In this document: positions 62,701 through 64,000 of the stretch, one piece after another
Layout of the letters: every line of letters starts with the position of its first letter
How positions within the stretch are numbered: the first letter of the stretch is position 1
NCBI GenBank assembly: GCA_003342815.1
Contig: PTEX01000234.1
Location: 369,132-433,131, forward strand
DNA length: 64,000 bases
Direction of reading: 5' to 3'
Source of the DNA: Eudromia elegans
Lineage: Eukaryota > Chordata > Aves > Tinamiformes > Tinamidae
Program-made: the position numbers and the translations under genes
Notes under the pieces: model-generated
The model's database searches: none
What the model saw: the letters and a program-made list of their open reading frames with translations, nothing else
Told to the model about the DNA's origin: nothing

Positions 62701-64000
62701 TCTCCAAAAAGATGTGTTATTCCACCCTGCTTTCCTCAAACTCTGTATGACTCTGAATGACTGAGGCTGTTTTAGTGTGACTTCTGTTTTTATAGTTAAC
62801 TGAGCTTTGAAATTGTCTCCTAAATCATCTCTGCCAATAGCATTAACTACCTTTTTGCTGGTAGTCAGAGATTATTCTGCAGTGAGTTAAATGGTAACTC
62901 ATCTTCTTTTGTGATGACAGGAAACATGGAGGGATGTAAAAGATAATGGCTAATTCAAAGCAGATCGCTCCACTCCGCTTCTGGAAACCCATCAATCCTA
63001 TTCAAACACAGATTTGAAATTTTGCAACAAACTTTGAAGGCTCTTTCCCTTTCACTGCTTCAATAAATTGTTGTCTGGGGAGGAGGATGCAGATGCCCTT
63101 GAATTATGATGCCTTTCATTACCAGGGTTGAATTGCACGTTCTGTCTGGCACTCGGAAGCCGGAAGGATTTAACCATGGTGTTTTTTCTGCTGCAAGAAG
63201 GTAAAGGAGGGTGTAAAACCAGTAGGCAGTGTGGTATTAGGCAGGGTTCTTTATCTTTCCTAGTACTTGTGCAGAAACAAAGACTTGAAAATTCATCATT
63301 GAAAAGGGCACTCGAGCAAAGACCAGCCATTCCTGCTGCGAGGCTGGGCCGAGGAGCGCGGCGACGAGGCAGGTGGAACAGCAGGTGAATTGAGCCTTGA
63401 GTAAACACACGTGTTTGCTTATTTTTGAAGACAGCTGCTGCAAAAGAACAAGGAAAATCTAATGTAGTAATGAGCCGTATCGCACATCCTCCTTCCTCAT
63501 TGAGCATTTGGGAGGGCTTCTGACACACAGAAGCAGAGATGCCTTGTTTTGCTCGGCAGCCCAAGTGTCACCACCATCGTTATCTGCTTCGGGGAAATGA
63601 TGCTGTTTACTGAGCAGGACAAACAGAACAGCCCTGCTCAGCTTGGGCTCTAGATCAAGAGCATGATCCCGTGATTTCCCCGAGGTCTTCTGGAGCAGTG
63701 TGTCTTACAAGACCTAAAGGGAAGCACAGGAAAATATAGGATCAGATTGTGGGAAGACTGGTCTGACGCTGGACGAAACCACTTTCTAAATGCTCCAAAA
63801 TGCCTTAGAAAATTCCATGTCAAAGACAAACTTTACTAAGAGCCCCCTGTTCTATAGAAGATCTGATTCTTCTGTTGTGTCCTCTCTGTCTTGGCGTACA
63901 GAACTAATTTATTTAGGCAGCATTTAAATAAGACAGTCATGAAACTGTATTAAAAAAAAAGTCTAAAGTAGATTGTTTCTGCCGGGCTGTGATTATAATT

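Larger units (their letters stand above)
52000..64000 (+). other. Probable large first intron, partial
   Basis: The intron opens with GTAAGAG at 52000 and runs off the window. It holds a CpG shore (to about 52.6 kb), a small CpG cluster (53.77-53.88 kb), a TG/TA microsatellite (58.45 kb), an A-tract (59.26 kb) and a CR1 fragment (59.53 kb). I saw no exon with convincing splice sites plus a recognisable protein. A moderate CpG-rich patch (63.34-63.37 kb) lies inside a 170-codon minus-strand frame that looks accidental. Confidence 0.5.

Noticed and set aside
63176-63200. ACCATGG start followed by MVFFLLQE and a GTAAAG donor
   Set aside because: It looks like a miniature signal-peptide exon but has no promoter features. 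The hydrophobic part is only four residues, and the frame is open upstream without an ATG.
63052-63564. 170-codon minus-strand frame
   Set aside because: No recognisable domain and mixed composition. It lies across a small CpG-rich patch that lowers stop frequency.
1-64000. Retroviral, LTR-type, Polinton-like, CRISPR, tRNA, rRNA or known miRNA genes
   Set aside because: I looked for their typical words and layouts by eye and found none. Very diverged remnants could be missed without a search tool.

Overview
The window looks like about 64 kb of bird nuclear DNA, probably from a macrochromosome. It is AT-rich, mostly non-coding and very poor in repeats. The one clear interspersed repeat is a 5'-truncated CR1 LINE 3' end (about 59.53-59.73 kb) with the usual CR1 tail of ATTCTRTG-like octamers, which points to a bird or other sauropsid. 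I saw no operons, CRISPR arrays, tRNA or rRNA genes, and no retroviral or LTR-type element. No open reading frame matches a protein family I recognise.

The only well-supported gene part is a promoter and first exon on the + strand at 51.4-52.0 kb. A dense CpG island holds GC boxes, a four-run G-quadruplex motif, a GGTGCC hexamer repeat, a five-codon upstream ORF in strong Kozak context, and then an ATG at 51966. That ATG opens a short hydrophobic signal-peptide-like sequence (MRAPGLLLLCG) that runs into a canonical donor at 51999/52000 in phase 1. This is the layout of many secreted or cell-surface genes with a huge first intron. No later exon was found, so 52.0-64.0 kb is read as intron 1. 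The gene cannot be named from 11 residues.

Upstream (1-51.1 kb) there are only candidate exons, each based on splice signals plus an open frame. On + they are 13296-13372, 25460-25571, 31364-31565 and 51103-51191. A possible 3'-terminal exon at 23497-about 23875 has an acceptor, a stop, two AATAAA hexamers and a GU-rich stretch. One minus-strand candidate lies at 1937-2044. The + candidates happen to be phase-compatible in order. They may belong to a lncRNA or an unrecognised transcript, or be pseudo-exons, which are common in such DNA.

Other structure includes a GC-rich 54-bp minisatellite (22.68-22.89 kb) and a pair of inverted about 150-bp repeats roughly 1 kb apart (43.70-43.85 and 44.82-44.97 kb). 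There are two small CpG clusters (0.76-0.93 and 53.77-53.88 kb), several short perfect hairpins, small tandem duplications, microsatellites and homopolymers. A few AT-rich clusters of homeodomain/PBX-like motifs may be developmental enhancers. Most of the window is otherwise featureless at the level that can be read by eye.
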